Source of the DNA: Prochlorothrix sp035285005
Lineage (GTDB): Bacteria > Cyanobacteriota > Cyanobacteriia > Prochlorotrichales > Prochlorotrichaceae
Assembly: GCA_035285005.1 (NCBI GenBank)
Contig: JAYKIB010000136.1
Location: forward strand, 1-29,781
DNA length: 29,781 nucleotides
Reading direction: 5' to 3'
The translations under genes were made by a program, and so were the position numbers. Of the stretch, positions 21,767 to 29,781 are shown piece by piece (the first letter of the stretch is position 1; every line of letters begins with the position of its first letter). The notes under the pieces were generated by a model, which ran no database searches, was not told where the DNA came from, and saw only the letters and a list, made by a program, of their open reading frames with translations.

Positions 21767-22711
21767 ATGCGCATCGCCAGCAACATCACCCAACTCATTG
21801 GGAACACGCCCCTGGTGCAACTGAATCGAATTCCCCAGGCCGAAGGCTGTAAGGCAAAGATTTTGGTCAAATTAGAGAGTATGAACCCCTCCTCCTCCGT
21901 AAAAGACCGAATTGGGGTCAATATGATTGAAGCAGCCGAGCGAGATGGGGTGATTACACCTGGCAAAACGGTCCTGGTGGAGCCGACCTCGGGGAATACG
22001 GGGATTGCCTTGGCGATGGCGGCAGCTGCGAAGGGCTACCGGCTGATTTTAACGATGCCTGAAACCATGAGCCTGGAGCGACGGGCCATGTTGCGGGCCT
22101 ATGGTGCGGAACTGGAGCTGACCCCAGGACCGGGGGGAATGGCGGGGTGTATCCAGCGGGCCCATGAACTGGTGAACAGCCTCGAAGATGCCTATATGTT
22201 GCAACAGTTCCAGAACCCGGCTAACCCGGAAATTCACCGTCGCACCACGGCTGAGGAGATTTGGCGGGATACGGATGGGCAGGTGGATATGGTGGTTGCG
22301 GGGATTGGGACCGGCGGCACGATTACGGGCGTGGCTGAGGTGCTGAAGGAGCGTAAGGCTAGCTTCCAGACGATCGCCGTGGAGCCGACCAATAGCCCGG
22401 TGCTGTCTGGTGGTGAGCCCGGTCCCCACAAAATCCAAGGCATTGGCGCGGGTTTTGTGCCCAAGGTGCTGAAAACGGACCTCATCGACGAAGTGGTGAC
22501 GGTCAGTGATCAAGAGGCGATCGACTACGGACGGCGCTTGGCCCGCGAAGAGGGGTTACTGTCAGGGATTTCCAGTGGTGCAGCCCTCTGTGCAGCCGTA
22601 AAAGTGGCCCAGCGGGAGGAAAATACCGATAAGCTGATGGTGGTCATTCTGCCCAGCTTTGGCGAACGCTACCTCAGCACTCCCCTCTTCCAGGACCCCG
22701 ATGGTGTGTAA
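21767..22711 (+). CDS. cysK: Cysteine synthase A (O-acetylserine sulfhydrylase)
   Basis: 314 residues. CysK makes cysteine from O-acetylserine and sulfide with pyridoxal phosphate. ITQLIGNTPLVQLNRI opens the protein, Lys46 in NPSSSVKDRIG binds PLP, TSGNTG at 74-79 binds the substrate carboxylate, GIGTGGTITG holds the phosphate, and EGLLSGISSGAA is typical of the A form. AAAGGA lies 8 bp before the ATG. The product ends LSTPLFQDPDGV, close to the usual end. It is not linked to other sulfur genes here. Confidence 0.95.
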   Translation: MRIASNITQLIGNTPLVQLNRIPQAEGCKAKILVKLESMNPSSSVKDRIGVNMIEAAERDGVITPGKTVLVEPTSGNTGIALAMAAAAKGYRLILTMPETMSLERRAMLRAYGAELELTPGPGGMAGCIQRAHELVNSLEDAYMLQQFQNPANPEIHRRTTAEEIWRDTDGQVDMVVAGIGTGGTITGVAEVLKERKASFQTIAVEPTNSPVLSGGEPGPHKIQGIGAGFVPKVLKTDLIDEVVTVSDQEAIDYGRRLAREEGLLSGISSGAALCAAVKVAQREENTDKLMVVILPSFGERYLSTPLFQDPDGV

Positions 22712-22881
22712 GCGGGAATCGATTCGAGCCGATCGCCTCAGGCCATCTGGGACGTCACACCGTCATACCGGATCGGTCTACTGTCCAGGAGCACAGCAAC
22801 GCAGTGGATTCCTGAAAACGGTGTGGCGTCAACATTTCCGGACTTGGGCAGCTTGACGGCTTCTGGGCTGGGTCTGGTAGG

Positions 22882-23178
22882 GTGAAAGTCGTCTCTGTTT
22901 GGTTGAGTTCCGATCGGGAGCCGTGTCCCTTGCCCACCACCACTGCCCATGTTCGTGTTACCCGCCAGTCCTGGAATGAGGGCGTTATTGCGGGGGAGGT
23001 GCAAGCCAGTCAGTTTGAGTGGCAGTTTGAGTGGCATTTTCGCCAAGGGGAGCTGAAGTTACAGCCTTCTCTCGGTCGGGCTTTGATTCAGGACGCATTA
23101 AACCGATTTTTGGTGCAGCAGGATTACCAGCTTGAACCGGGGAGTGACTATTGCTTTACGGTGCGAGCTAAGTTTTAG
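22882..23178 (+). CDS. DUF3146-like small cyanobacterial protein
   Basis: 98 residues from a GTG start. The core TTAHVRVTRQSWNEGVIAGE, FEWQFEWHFRQGELKLQPSL and GRALIQDALNRFLVQQDYQL followed by YCFTVRAKF looks like the DUF3146 family, conserved across cyanobacteria and of unknown function. FEWQFEWHF carries alternating aromatic residues, as in an exposed beta strand. There is no signal or membrane segment. The first 15 residues (VVSVWLSSDREPC) are not obviously family-like, so the true start may be later. It is convergent with proA. The family name is from memory. Confidence 0.7.
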   Translation: MKVVSVWLSSDREPCPLPTTTAHVRVTRQSWNEGVIAGEVQASQFEWQFEWHFRQGELKLQPSLGRALIQDALNRFLVQQDYQLEPGSDYCFTVRAKF

Positions 23179-23227
23179 CGTTTAGGTTTCGTGTTTTGCC
23201 AGCCCATGCGCTGCTGGCGGGACGATC

Positions 23228-23278
23228 CCAAGGCATCATCACCTCCAAGGCGTGATCACTTCCAAGGCATCATCGCCG
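23228..23278 (+). repeat. 17-bp tandem repeat, three units
   Basis: CCAAGGCATCATCACCT, CCAAGGCGTGATCACTT and CCAAGGCATCATCGCCG follow each other between the convergent DUF3146-like and proA genes. Confidence 0.7.
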
Positions 23279-23294
23279 TGCTCTTCTGCTTGCG

Positions 23295-23308
23295 GGGGCG
23301 ATCGCCCC
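23295..23308. terminator. Palindrome between convergent genes
   Basis: GGGGCGATCGCCCC is a perfect palindrome containing the HIP1 octamer, 11 bp from the proA stop. It may serve as a shared end signal, or simply be a HIP1 site. Confidence 0.3.
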
Positions 23309-23318
23309 GCCAGTTGAA

Positions 23319-24638
23319 TTAAGCGAAGTGCTCCCCAAGCAGATCCCTATGGGTAAAGGCCTTCGCCGCCTCACCGCTGTAGGTCGCTGCAACATGACCC
23401 TGACCTACTAGTTGGTACTGATAGGTCACCAGCCCTTCGAGACCCACCGGTCCCCGAGGGGGCATTTTTTGGGTACTGATGCCCACCTCCGCGCCGAAAC
23501 CGTAGCGGAACCCATCCGCAAACCGGGTTGAACAGTTGTGGTACACCCCGGCACTATCCACCTGAGCCAGAAATCTGTCGGCCACTGTCTGATCTTCAGC
23601 CACGATCGCGTCAGTGTGGCGAGAACCATAGGTATTGATGTGGTCTAGAGCAGTGTCGAGGGAGTCCACCACCCGGATGGACAGGACCAGATCACTATAT
23701 TCCGTAGACCAGTCTTCTGCAGTGGCAGCGGCCAGGGTGGGTAAAACCTGGCGTGTGGCAGCATCCCCTTTGAGCACGACACCTGCAGTTTCTAGGGCCT
23801 GGGCGATCGGCTGCAAATGGCTTGGGACAGCTTCCTGGTGGATCAGGAGGGTTTCGATCGCATTACAGGCGGCGGGATATTGGGTTTTGGCATCGACGGC
23901 GATCGCGATCGCCTTGTCCAGATCAGCACTGGGATCGACATAGAGGTGACAAATGCCGTCTGCATGGCCGAGCACCGGAATACGCGTGTTTTCCTGGACA
24001 AAGCGCACGAAGCTATTCGATCCCCGTGGAATAATCAGATCTACGTACTGATCGAGGCTTAGCAGGGCTTGGGTTTCTTCCCGCGTGGTCAGCAGTTGCA
24101 AGACCTGGGGGTTAACATCGCTTTGGGCTAGACCGGCCTGGAGCGCAGTCATGATCGCTTGGCAGGATCGCACGGCCTCTTTCCCGCCCTTGAGGATAGC
24201 CCCATTACCGGACTTCACAGCAAGGGCAGCAATTTGGATCACTGCATCGGGACGGGCTTCAAAAATGACACCTAGCACACCCACGGGGCAGCTTCGCCGC
24301 TTAAGAACCAAACCTTCGTCCAGTTCCCGCAAAATTTGCACACTTCCCACGGGATCCGCCAGTCGGGCCACATCTCGGACTCCGGCGATCGCACCCCGCA
24401 GCTTAGTCTCGCCCAATTTGAGGCGGGCAGCGAGGGCCGGGGCAATGCCGTCTTCTTGGGCGGCGGTGCAGTCGGTGGCGTTGGCGGTGACGATCGCCTC
24501 AGCGTGATCGGTGAGGGCCTGGGCCATGGCTTCGAGGGCAGCGTTGCGCTGCTCGAGGCTGAGGGTGGCGAGGTGACGGGCGGCGGTGCGGGTTTGGCGG
24601 GCGAGGTCGGTGAGGGCTGGGGTAGCGGTGGGGGCCAT
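23319..24638 (-). CDS. proA: Gamma-glutamyl phosphate reductase
   Basis: 439 residues. ProA reduces gamma-glutamyl phosphate with NADPH to glutamate semialdehyde, the second step of proline synthesis. RRSCPVGVLGVIFEARPDA (residues 114-132) and LKGGKEA form the nucleotide site; Cys258 in QYPAACNAIETLLIH is the catalytic cysteine; NTYGSRHTDAIV and HNCSTRFADGFRYGFGAEVG precede GISTQKMPPRGPVGLEGL near the end. The protein is about 20 residues longer than the E. coli form. proB is not adjacent. The start at 24638 fits APTATPALTDLARQTRTAAR. Confidence 0.96.
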   Translation of the reverse strand: MAPTATPALTDLARQTRTAARHLATLSLEQRNAALEAMAQALTDHAEAIVTANATDCTAAQEDGIAPALAARLKLGETKLRGAIAGVRDVARLADPVGSVQILRELDEGLVLKRRSCPVGVLGVIFEARPDAVIQIAALAVKSGNGAILKGGKEAVRSCQAIMTALQAGLAQSDVNPQVLQLLTTREETQALLSLDQYVDLIIPRGSNSFVRFVQENTRIPVLGHADGICHLYVDPSADLDKAIAIAVDAKTQYPAACNAIETLLIHQEAVPSHLQPIAQALETAGVVLKGDAATRQVLPTLAAATAEDWSTEYSDLVLSIRVVDSLDTALDHINTYGSRHTDAIVAEDQTVADRFLAQVDSAGVYHNCSTRFADGFRYGFGAEVGISTQKMPPRGPVGLEGLVTYQYQLVGQGHVAATYSGEAAKAFTHRDLLGEHFA

Positions 24639-25000
24639 AAGGTTGGGGCGATTAGAGTGGGGGCGATTAGAGTGGGGGCGATAGGGGCCAGCTGGAGGTG
24701 GGGATGATCGGGACCGGTTGGTTGTTGGGGTCAGCGGGATCAGCTGGGGTCGGTGGGGACCGGTGCTAAGGCTGTCGTTGTGGGGGGGAAGCCCAGTTCA
24801 GCGTTGCCCATTATCCCGGAGAGGACCGCGCTTGTTCAAGTCCTGGCAGGCTGATTTCCCTCAACGCTGAGCAGCGGTGAGATCGTTCATGGCGTTATGG
24901 CAACAGGATTCGCACCATACCGCACAAGATGGGAGTGGCCCGCTTGTGGCAGGGCAAATCTCCGGGGATACCATCCATTAACTGTCGATCCCTTGCGCTA
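24639..25000. other. Intergenic region upstream of proA
   Basis: It holds a G-rich 15-bp repeat (GGGGGCGATTAGAGT, two and a half units from about 24654) next to the proA start, further G-rich near-repeats to 24790, and at its far end a fragment of the 132-bp element. No gene is seen. Confidence 0.5.
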
Positions 25001-25016
25001 TCAGAGTGCTACGCCC
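24987..25016 (+). repeat. Fragment of the 132-bp element
   Basis: TTGCGCTATCAGAGTGCTAC then GCCCG matches the middle of copy A (TGCGCTATCAGAGTTCCACG, 19226-19245, then CCCG) with few changes. It overlaps the stop codon and last codons of the MidA-type gene. Confidence 0.55.
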
Positions 25017-26230
25017 GAGGGCAGGTTTAAGCCCTTCAGCACCCGATCGGGCGTTGGGATCGATCGCAAATGAGTGCCCGCCGGGGGATCCGCTGTTAAC
25101 CCCTTGGCCTGGACCAACACCTCAAACTTACCAAGACCGCTAGAACTCATATCAATTAACTGGTGTAAGGCATCTCGCCGCTGGAGTAGCTGGGCAAAGT
25201 CCGAGGGCGCAGTGGCGGGATTAGACAACGCCGCCAGTCGATCGCCCAGCCCCAAGGCCATCAGAAAAAAGCCCTGGGGAATTCGCCCCAAATTTGCCAA
25301 GCCCAAAGCCTCACCCCACTGTTCCAAGGCGGTGAAGTTGACATGGGCCGTGAGATCCTGGTGACCCGGTGCGGCATACGGATCGTTGTGGCGACGGTGC
25401 TGCCTGTAGGCTTGGAGGGTGCCCTGGTTGCGGCTCGGTTGGTAGTAGCGATCGGCCCCATAGCCATAGTCGATCGTCAGGATATAGCCCTGGTCCAGTC
25501 CCTGGGCAAGGGTCGCTAACCACTGCTTCGCCGCCAGGTTCACCTCTGTGCAATAGCCCTCGGGATAGGGAGGCTGGGTCAGATCGAGGCCGAAATCAGC
25601 AAAGTACATGGCTAAATCTGGTGTGGAAAGTTCCCCCAGGACTTCGATCGCCTGATTCCCAGCGCCATCCCAGGTCACATACACCTCCTGCAAGCGCCCA
25701 TCCTGCACCTGAACCCGATGCACCGGCAAGGCATCCACCAACTCATTAGACAAACAACAGCCCACCATACCCAAACGGGGCACCTCCTCCCAGCGATACC
25801 ACCGCACCTTCGGGGAGGGCGAGGTGAGCCAGGGCGCAAGGGTTTGTTGCTGGCGCTGCTGCAACTGGGGCGATCGTTCCACAATGCCGTAGTGCAACGC
25901 CGCAAAACAAGCCGGAAACGCCTGCTCCAAAAAGGCCACGATATCCGCCGCCATCCGCCCATCTCCAGCCCCCATTTCCAGCACTGTAAACGGGTGGGGC
26001 TGGCCCAAGTGCTGCCACAGATCCTCCAACTGCACCGCCAACAACTCACCAAAATCCGGCCCCAAATGCGCCGACGTAAAGAAATCCCCCGCCTTGCCCA
26101 AGGTCGCCCGCTGGCTGTAGTAGCCCTGGTCTGGGTCGTACAAAGCCCACTCCATGTATTGGGCAAAGGTCACCCGCTGCTGGGGCTGGTCTTGCAGGTA
26201 TTGAGCCAGGGGCGAAGCGACAGCGATCAT
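25001..26230 (-). CDS. MidA-family SAM-dependent methyltransferase (DUF185)
   Basis: 409 residues. Relatives of mitochondrial NDUFAF7/MidA, which methylates an arginine of a complex I subunit; the bacterial target is unknown, although NDH-1 is the natural guess in cyanobacteria. Family marks are TFAQYMEWALYDPDQGYYSQ, GKAGDFFTSAHLGPDFGELL (residues 45-64), the SAM motif VLEMGAGDGRMAADI (Glu85, Gly87-Gly91), YGIVERSPQLQQRQ, LSNELVDALPVHRV, LTIDYGYGADRYY and GHQDLTAHVNFTAL. The C-terminal codons (PSGVAL) fall in DNA resembling the 132-bp element. The region ahead of the start is a CAGAACAGTA microsatellite. Confidence 0.9.
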   Translation of the reverse strand: MIAVASPLAQYLQDQPQQRVTFAQYMEWALYDPDQGYYSQRATLGKAGDFFTSAHLGPDFGELLAVQLEDLWQHLGQPHPFTVLEMGAGDGRMAADIVAFLEQAFPACFAALHYGIVERSPQLQQRQQQTLAPWLTSPSPKVRWYRWEEVPRLGMVGCCLSNELVDALPVHRVQVQDGRLQEVYVTWDGAGNQAIEVLGELSTPDLAMYFADFGLDLTQPPYPEGYCTEVNLAAKQWLATLAQGLDQGYILTIDYGYGADRYYQPSRNQGTLQAYRQHRRHNDPYAAPGHQDLTAHVNFTALEQWGEALGLANLGRIPQGFFLMALGLGDRLAALSNPATAPSDFAQLLQRRDALHQLIDMSSSGLGKFEVLVQAKGLTADPPAGTHLRSIPTPDRVLKGLNLPSGVAL

Positions 26231-26370
26231 GGGGCAGAATCAGAACAGAATCAGGGCAGAACAGTACAGAACAGTACAGAACAGTACAGTACAGAACCAG
26301 GGCAGGGGCAGGGCAGGATCAGAACAGAGTCAGTACAATACAGAACATTACAGAGTCAGCACAGAACAAG
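26231..26370. repeat. CAGAACAGTA microsatellite upstream of the MidA-type gene
   Basis: ACAGTACAGA repeats with 10-bp period at 26261-26290, surrounded by irregular CAGAACAG, CAGGGCAGG and CAGTACA units. It starts right at the start codon, so the mRNA leader would be pyrimidine-rich (CUGUACUGUU repeats). Confidence 0.7.
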
Positions 26371-26406
26371 TAGCACACAGCTTAGATCCCGCTTCCCGTT
26401 GAGCAT

Positions 26407-26437
26407 GGGATCGCACCCACAAAGTGGGTGCGATCCC
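26407..26437. terminator. Perfect 14-bp hairpin after the HMA gene
   Basis: GGGATCGCACCCAC and GTGGGTGCGATCCC surround AAA. It lies 54 bp beyond the end of the HMA gene (minus) and lacks a T run. Confidence 0.5.
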
Positions 26438-26490
26438 CGAACGATCAGGGTAGCTGTACTGAGGCCGCAGAGTAATAGTTGGGGCTGTAA

Positions 26491-26685
26491 CTAGTTGGGA
26501 CTGTAACCTGCGGCCACGATCGCAGCCCTAATCGCATCAGCTGGCTGCTGCGTGTCGATCGTCACCACCTTGGTCTCCGTATCCGCTTTGACAACGGCCC
26601 CCGCATCCACCGTAGTCACAGCCTGGGTAATGGCCTCAGCACAGGCAGAGCAGGCCATGTCGGGGATTGTTAAGGTCAGGGTCAT
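26491..26685 (-). CDS. Heavy-metal-associated (HMA) copper-chaperone-like protein
   Basis: 64 residues from the ATG at 26685, preceded by GGAG 7 bp upstream; a longer frame to 26781 has no family resemblance. It is a single ferredoxin-like HMA domain, like Atx1/CopZ metallochaperones: LTIPDMACSACAEAITQAV carries the MxCxxC metal site (Cys12, Cys15), and AIRAAIVAAGY is the closing helix. The usual job is to carry Cu(I) to P-type ATPases. No ATPase or regulator gene is adjacent. It has no signal peptide, so it is cytoplasmic. Confidence 0.9.
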   Translation of the reverse strand: MTLTLTIPDMACSACAEAITQAVTTVDAGAVVKADTETKVVTIDTQQPADAIRAAIVAAGYSPN

Positions 26686-26817
26686 TGTGAATCTCCGGAA
26701 AACGTCAATACCAATACTCCATCTTGCCAGAAGCCGGAGATTCCCGATCGAGAATCCACGGGACCGGGCATCTTGGGGCATACGCTGGGCTGCGCGGAGA
26801 GCATGACCACCGGATTA

Positions 26818-26869
26818 GTCATACACGTTGGTCATACACGTTGGTTATACACGTTGGTCATGCACATTC
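26818..26869 (+). repeat. 13-bp tandem repeat, four units
   Basis: GTCATACACGTTG twice, then GTTATACACGTTG and GTCATGCACATTC, head to tail. It is about 130 bp upstream of the HMA gene start. Confidence 0.8.
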
Positions 26870-26953
26870 ATCACCCAATCACCACCTTAGTCATCCCAGA
26901 GTCCCCAGCGGGGGTAGTGGCCCTTTGGCGACTACCGTATGCTAATTTGAGGG

Positions 26954-27006
26954 GGGCACCTCGAACAATTTCAAGTTTTGGCGCCGTGCCCACCACAGCA
27001 TTGGGC
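26954..27006 (+). repeat. Truncated 100-bp element, left half
   Basis: GGGCACCTCGAACAATTTCA begins the left end and body (GCCGTGCCCACCACAGCATT), which then breaks off before the hairpin. It lies 62 bp upstream of the next gene. Confidence 0.7.
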
Positions 27007-27067
27007 CGGAGCTTTCTGTGGCGCGGTCTACGGAAGCCACCCCCCGGGAAACTGGAGCACAATCACC

Positions 27068-27451
27068 ATGGATTTCAGCGAGCTCGCACCCGCTGAAAAG
27101 CGCGATGTCTTTATCTATAAGCCCTATTACTCCAACCAAGATCAGAATAAGCAGCAGGTTCTTCCCTTCGCCCTGACCCTGTATCGATCGGAGTCCTTGG
27201 AGGGTGAGCGATACATTGAAGGGGGTCGTCCCATTCCGTTTGTGGCAACCTGGCCCGTGTCGAACCTGCCAGCCGATTTAACCCGCTGTCGCCTGCAATT
27301 TGATAACAACGCCGAGCTGAGTTACGAAGTCACCCTGCCCAACCATGAATTTGTGGGCTATCTGAGCGATTTACTGGTGATTTACAAGCGTAATAAGCGC
27401 GTTGATTTCCCGATCGCCTTTTACCGCAAGCTCCTGCAGTACGACGAATAG
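27068..27451 (+). CDS. Conserved-looking cyanobacterial protein of unknown function
   Basis: 127 residues from the ATG at 27068; the frame is open 90 bases further upstream into the truncated repeat. I do not recognise a named family. The protein is well ordered: VFIYKPYYSNQDQNKQQVLPF, LTLYRSESLEGERYIEGGRP, FVATWPVSNLPADLTRCRLQ, ELSYEVTLPNHEFVGYLSDL then VIYKRNKRVDFPIAFYRKLL. Mixed beta strands and a terminal helix, no signal peptide or membrane segment, so a soluble cytoplasmic protein is likely. The codon use matches the neighbours. It could share a transcript with shc, but 340 bp and a hairpin separate them. Confidence 0.8.
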   Translation: MDFSELAPAEKRDVFIYKPYYSNQDQNKQQVLPFALTLYRSESLEGERYIEGGRPIPFVATWPVSNLPADLTRCRLQFDNNAELSYEVTLPNHEFVGYLSDLLVIYKRNKRVDFPIAFYRKLLQYDE

Positions 27452-27525
27452 AGCCACAAATAGCGCGACGCATCGCAATAACGCCCGGGGGCAAACCCCA
27501 TCGGGTCCATCCTATGTTTGAAGCC

Positions 27526-27539
27526 CCCCTTGTAAGGGG
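27526..27539 (+). terminator. Short hairpin between the unknown gene and shc
   Basis: CCCCTT-GT-AAGGGG, followed by ATATTGGGG, 74 bp after the stop. A weak candidate. Confidence 0.3.
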
Positions 27540-27792
27540 ATATTGGGGAAGGCACCTCCACGCCACGGCTGCACGGCATCCTATTGTCAAATATCACAAC
27601 GGACAAGCCCATCCCCAGCAAAACGTTTCAATCTCCGGGGGCTTGATAAACTGTAACAATTGCAGCGATCGGGTCAGGGGAGTCAGGTCTGCACCAAGAT
27701 TTGTGCCCAGGTCTGCGCCTCTATCCCTCGATCGTTGCTGTGACGATCGCCCCACCCATGGCGATCGGCCCTGCGTGTTAGGAGTAGAACCC

Positions 27793-29778
27793 ATGCAAAC
27801 CCACGAGCGGATCAGCCAGCCCGAGCCAGAGCAATCCCCGACAGCACCGTCGAACGGCACCCGTAAGACCAACTCCGGTACGACCCCAGCGGTCAAAGCC
27901 GCGATCGCCGCCAGCCAGAAATTTTTACTGTCCCAGCAATACCCCGACGGCTACTGGTGGGCGGAGCTAGAGTCCAACGTCAGCATCACCGCCGAAGTGG
28001 TCCTGCTCCATAAAATTTGGGGCACGGACCAAACCCGCAACCTACATAAGGTGGAGTCCTATCTGCGACGGGAGCAACGGGACCATGGCGGCTGGGAACT
28101 GTTCTACGGCGATGGGGGGGAACTCAGCGCCTCGATCGAAGCCTATATGGCGATGCGCTTGTTGGGTGTGCCGCAGACGGATCCAGCCCTGGTCAAAGCA
28201 CGGTCCTTTATTCTCGATCGGGGGGGCATCACCAAAAGCCGCATTTTCACGAAGTTCCACCTGGCCTTGATCGGCTGCTTCAGTTGGCGCGGCATCCCCT
28301 CAATTCCGCCCTGGGTCATGCTCCTACCCGACTCCTACCCCATCTATGAAATGTCCAGTTGGGCGCGGGGCAGCACTGTCCCGCTGCTGGTGGTTTTCGA
28401 CAAAAAGCCCGTTTTTCCCGTCGATCCCCTCATTAGTCTCGATGAACTATACGTTCCAGGGACGCGCTACAACACCGACCTGCCCAGCGCCAACGACTGG
28501 ACCGACATTTTCCTGTATCTGGACAATGCCTTTAAGGTGGCGGAGGACTTTAATCTGGTTCCATTCCGGGAGGAGGGGATTAAGGCAGCGGAACAGTGGG
28601 TCATTGAGCGGCAGGAAGTGACGGGCGACTGGGGCGGTATTATCCCGGCCATGCTCAACTCCATGCTCTGTCTACGCTGCCTAAACTATAGTGTCAGCGA
28701 TCCGGTGGTGGAGCGCGGCTTTAAGGCCCTGGATGGCTTCACGATCGAGGCCGAAGACGATTACCATGTTCAGCCCTGTATCTCTCCGGTGTGGGATACG
28801 GCCTGGGTGATTCGGGCCTGTGTGGAGTCGGGAATGGAACCCACGGATCCAGCCCTAGTCAAAGCAGGTCAGTGGCTAATTGAAAAGCAAATCCTCGATT
28901 ACGGCGACTGGCGCGTTAAAAATGGCCAGGGAGAGCCGGGAGGCTGGGCCTTTGAGTTTGATAATCGCTTTTACCCCGACCTAGATGACACAGCGGTGGT
29001 GGTGATGGCCCTCAACCGACTGCAAATGGCGGGAAATCAGGAGGGTCTCCGGGTCCAGGCCATGAAGCGGGCCGTGGATTGGTGTGCCTCGATGCAGTGT
29101 GAGCCCGGGGGCTGGGGGGCGTTTGATATTAACAACGATCAGGAGTGGCTGAACTGGCTCCCCTACGGCGATCTTAAGGCCATGATCGATCCCAATACGG
29201 AGGATGTGACGGCACGGGTGCTGGAAATGCTGGGGGAAACCGGTTTAACCATGACCCAACGCCGGGTCGATCGTGCCCTCGCCTATTTACGCGAAACCCA
29301 GTGCGACGATGGTAGTTGGTTTGGCCGTTGGGGGGTGAACTATATCTATGGCACCAGTGGGGTACTGTCGGCCTTGGCCCTAGTAGCACCACCGGAATTC
29401 CGACCGATGATGGAGCGGGGGGCGGACTGGTTGGTCCGTTGCCAGAATGCGGATGGGGGCTGGGGCGAAACCTGCTTCAGCTATAACGATCCGGCCTATA
29501 AGGGACAAGGGGATAGTACAGCGTCCCAAACGGCCTGGTCGTTGATTGGTCTACTAGCGGCAGGTCAGGGGACGAATAAATGGGCCTGGGATGCGATCGA
29601 TCGGGGTGTTGCCTATTTAACTCGGACCCAACTTCCCGATGGTCGCTGGGACGAAGATTACTTCACCGGAACGGGTTTTCCCTGCCATTTCTATCTGAAG
29701 TATCACTACTACCAACACTATTTCCCGCTCTTGGCCCTCGGTCGTTACGATCGTCTCCGATCGACCGCTGGCCACTAG
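27793..29778 (+). CDS. shc: Squalene-hopene cyclase
   Basis: 661 residues, complete, ending 3 bp before the window edge. It cyclises squalene to hopene and hopanol, giving the hopanoids of cyanobacterial membranes; it is a monotopic membrane protein. I start at the ATG at 27793 with GGAG 8 bp upstream; the frame is open for 93 more codons but that part is non-coding in character. The catalytic DxDD motif is DLDD at residues 396-399 (YPDLDDTAVVVMAL). QW repeats are numerous, such as QYPDGYWWAELESNV, ETQCDDGSWFGRWGVNYIYG, CQNADGGWGETCFSY and RTQLPDGRWDEDYFTGTGFP. The C-terminus HYYQHYFPLLALGRYDRL is typical. The first 40 residues are a variable, Pro/Thr-rich leader. Confidence 0.97.
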   Translation: MQTHERISQPEPEQSPTAPSNGTRKTNSGTTPAVKAAIAASQKFLLSQQYPDGYWWAELESNVSITAEVVLLHKIWGTDQTRNLHKVESYLRREQRDHGGWELFYGDGGELSASIEAYMAMRLLGVPQTDPALVKARSFILDRGGITKSRIFTKFHLALIGCFSWRGIPSIPPWVMLLPDSYPIYEMSSWARGSTVPLLVVFDKKPVFPVDPLISLDELYVPGTRYNTDLPSANDWTDIFLYLDNAFKVAEDFNLVPFREEGIKAAEQWVIERQEVTGDWGGIIPAMLNSMLCLRCLNYSVSDPVVERGFKALDGFTIEAEDDYHVQPCISPVWDTAWVIRACVESGMEPTDPALVKAGQWLIEKQILDYGDWRVKNGQGEPGGWAFEFDNRFYPDLDDTAVVVMALNRLQMAGNQEGLRVQAMKRAVDWCASMQCEPGGWGAFDINNDQEWLNWLPYGDLKAMIDPNTEDVTARVLEMLGETGLTMTQRRVDRALAYLRETQCDDGSWFGRWGVNYIYGTSGVLSALALVAPPEFRPMMERGADWLVRCQNADGGWGETCFSYNDPAYKGQGDSTASQTAWSLIGLLAAGQGTNKWAWDAIDRGVAYLTRTQLPDGRWDEDYFTGTGFPCHFYLKYHYYQHYFPLLALGRYDRLRSTAGH

Positions 29779-29781
29779 GGG

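Noticed and set aside
27514..27792. Longer N-terminus for squalene-hopene cyclase
   Set aside because: The frame is open, but it covers a hairpin and Cys/Arg-rich sequence unlike the family. The ATG at 27793 has a good ribosome-binding site and gives the normal length.

Overview
The window looks like chromosomal DNA from a cyanobacterium. The protein content fits: a squalene-hopene cyclase, a HetZ-like regulator, a TPM/Psb32-type thylakoid protein, DUF4278- and DUF3146-type small proteins, a CYP110-like P450 and plant-like L33/S18. The DNA is GC-rich and full of GCGATCGC (HIP1) octamers and CGATCG runs. I cannot place the genus; a filamentous, non-heterocystous lineage is a guess from the HetZ-like gene and the P450. 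No phage, plasmid, CRISPR or complete transposase gene is visible.

Layout. 1-2854: a long gene-poor stretch holding one gene, an orphan molybdate-type binding lipoprotein (modA-like). 2855-6414: murA with a terminator hairpin, then on the minus strand a DUF4278-like gene and a HetZ-related regulator. 7074-9679: a VOC/DUF2227 gene pair, hisB, and the rpmG-rpsR ribosomal pair. 10117-13038: a strong stand-alone terminator, dusA, a small unknown gene, and a TPM/Psb32-like membrane protein with a possible HLR1 light-response site upstream. 13644-15068: a cytochrome P450 (minus). 16253-18760: a response regulator-GAF-GAF-adenylate cyclase reading frame split by one in-frame TAG. 19054-19127: tRNA-Arg(CCU). 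19602-22711: glyA (minus) and cysK (plus), diverging around a 15-bp tandem array and a hairpin-rich candidate glyA leader. 22882-26685: a DUF3146-like gene, proA (minus), a MidA-type methyltransferase (minus) and an HMA metal-binding protein (minus). 27068-29778: a conserved unknown gene and a complete squalene-hopene cyclase. Most genes are monocistronic housekeeping or metabolic genes without a common pathway.

The most striking content lies between the genes. A family of about 100-bp elements is present in 14 full-length and about ten partial copies. They have terminal inverted repeats GGGCACCTCGATTAAT, an internal GC-rich hairpin whose two arms co-vary between copies, three different body sequences, and exact 4-bp target-site duplications in eight copies. 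I read this as a very active MITE-like family whose transposase is not in the window. A second 132-bp MITE-like element with TGTCATCA ends and CTAG flanks occurs twice, in inverted orientation, on either side of glyA. A fragment of it appears to supply the last codons of the MidA-type gene. Other local tandem repeats (10-18 bp units) lie upstream of or within several genes.
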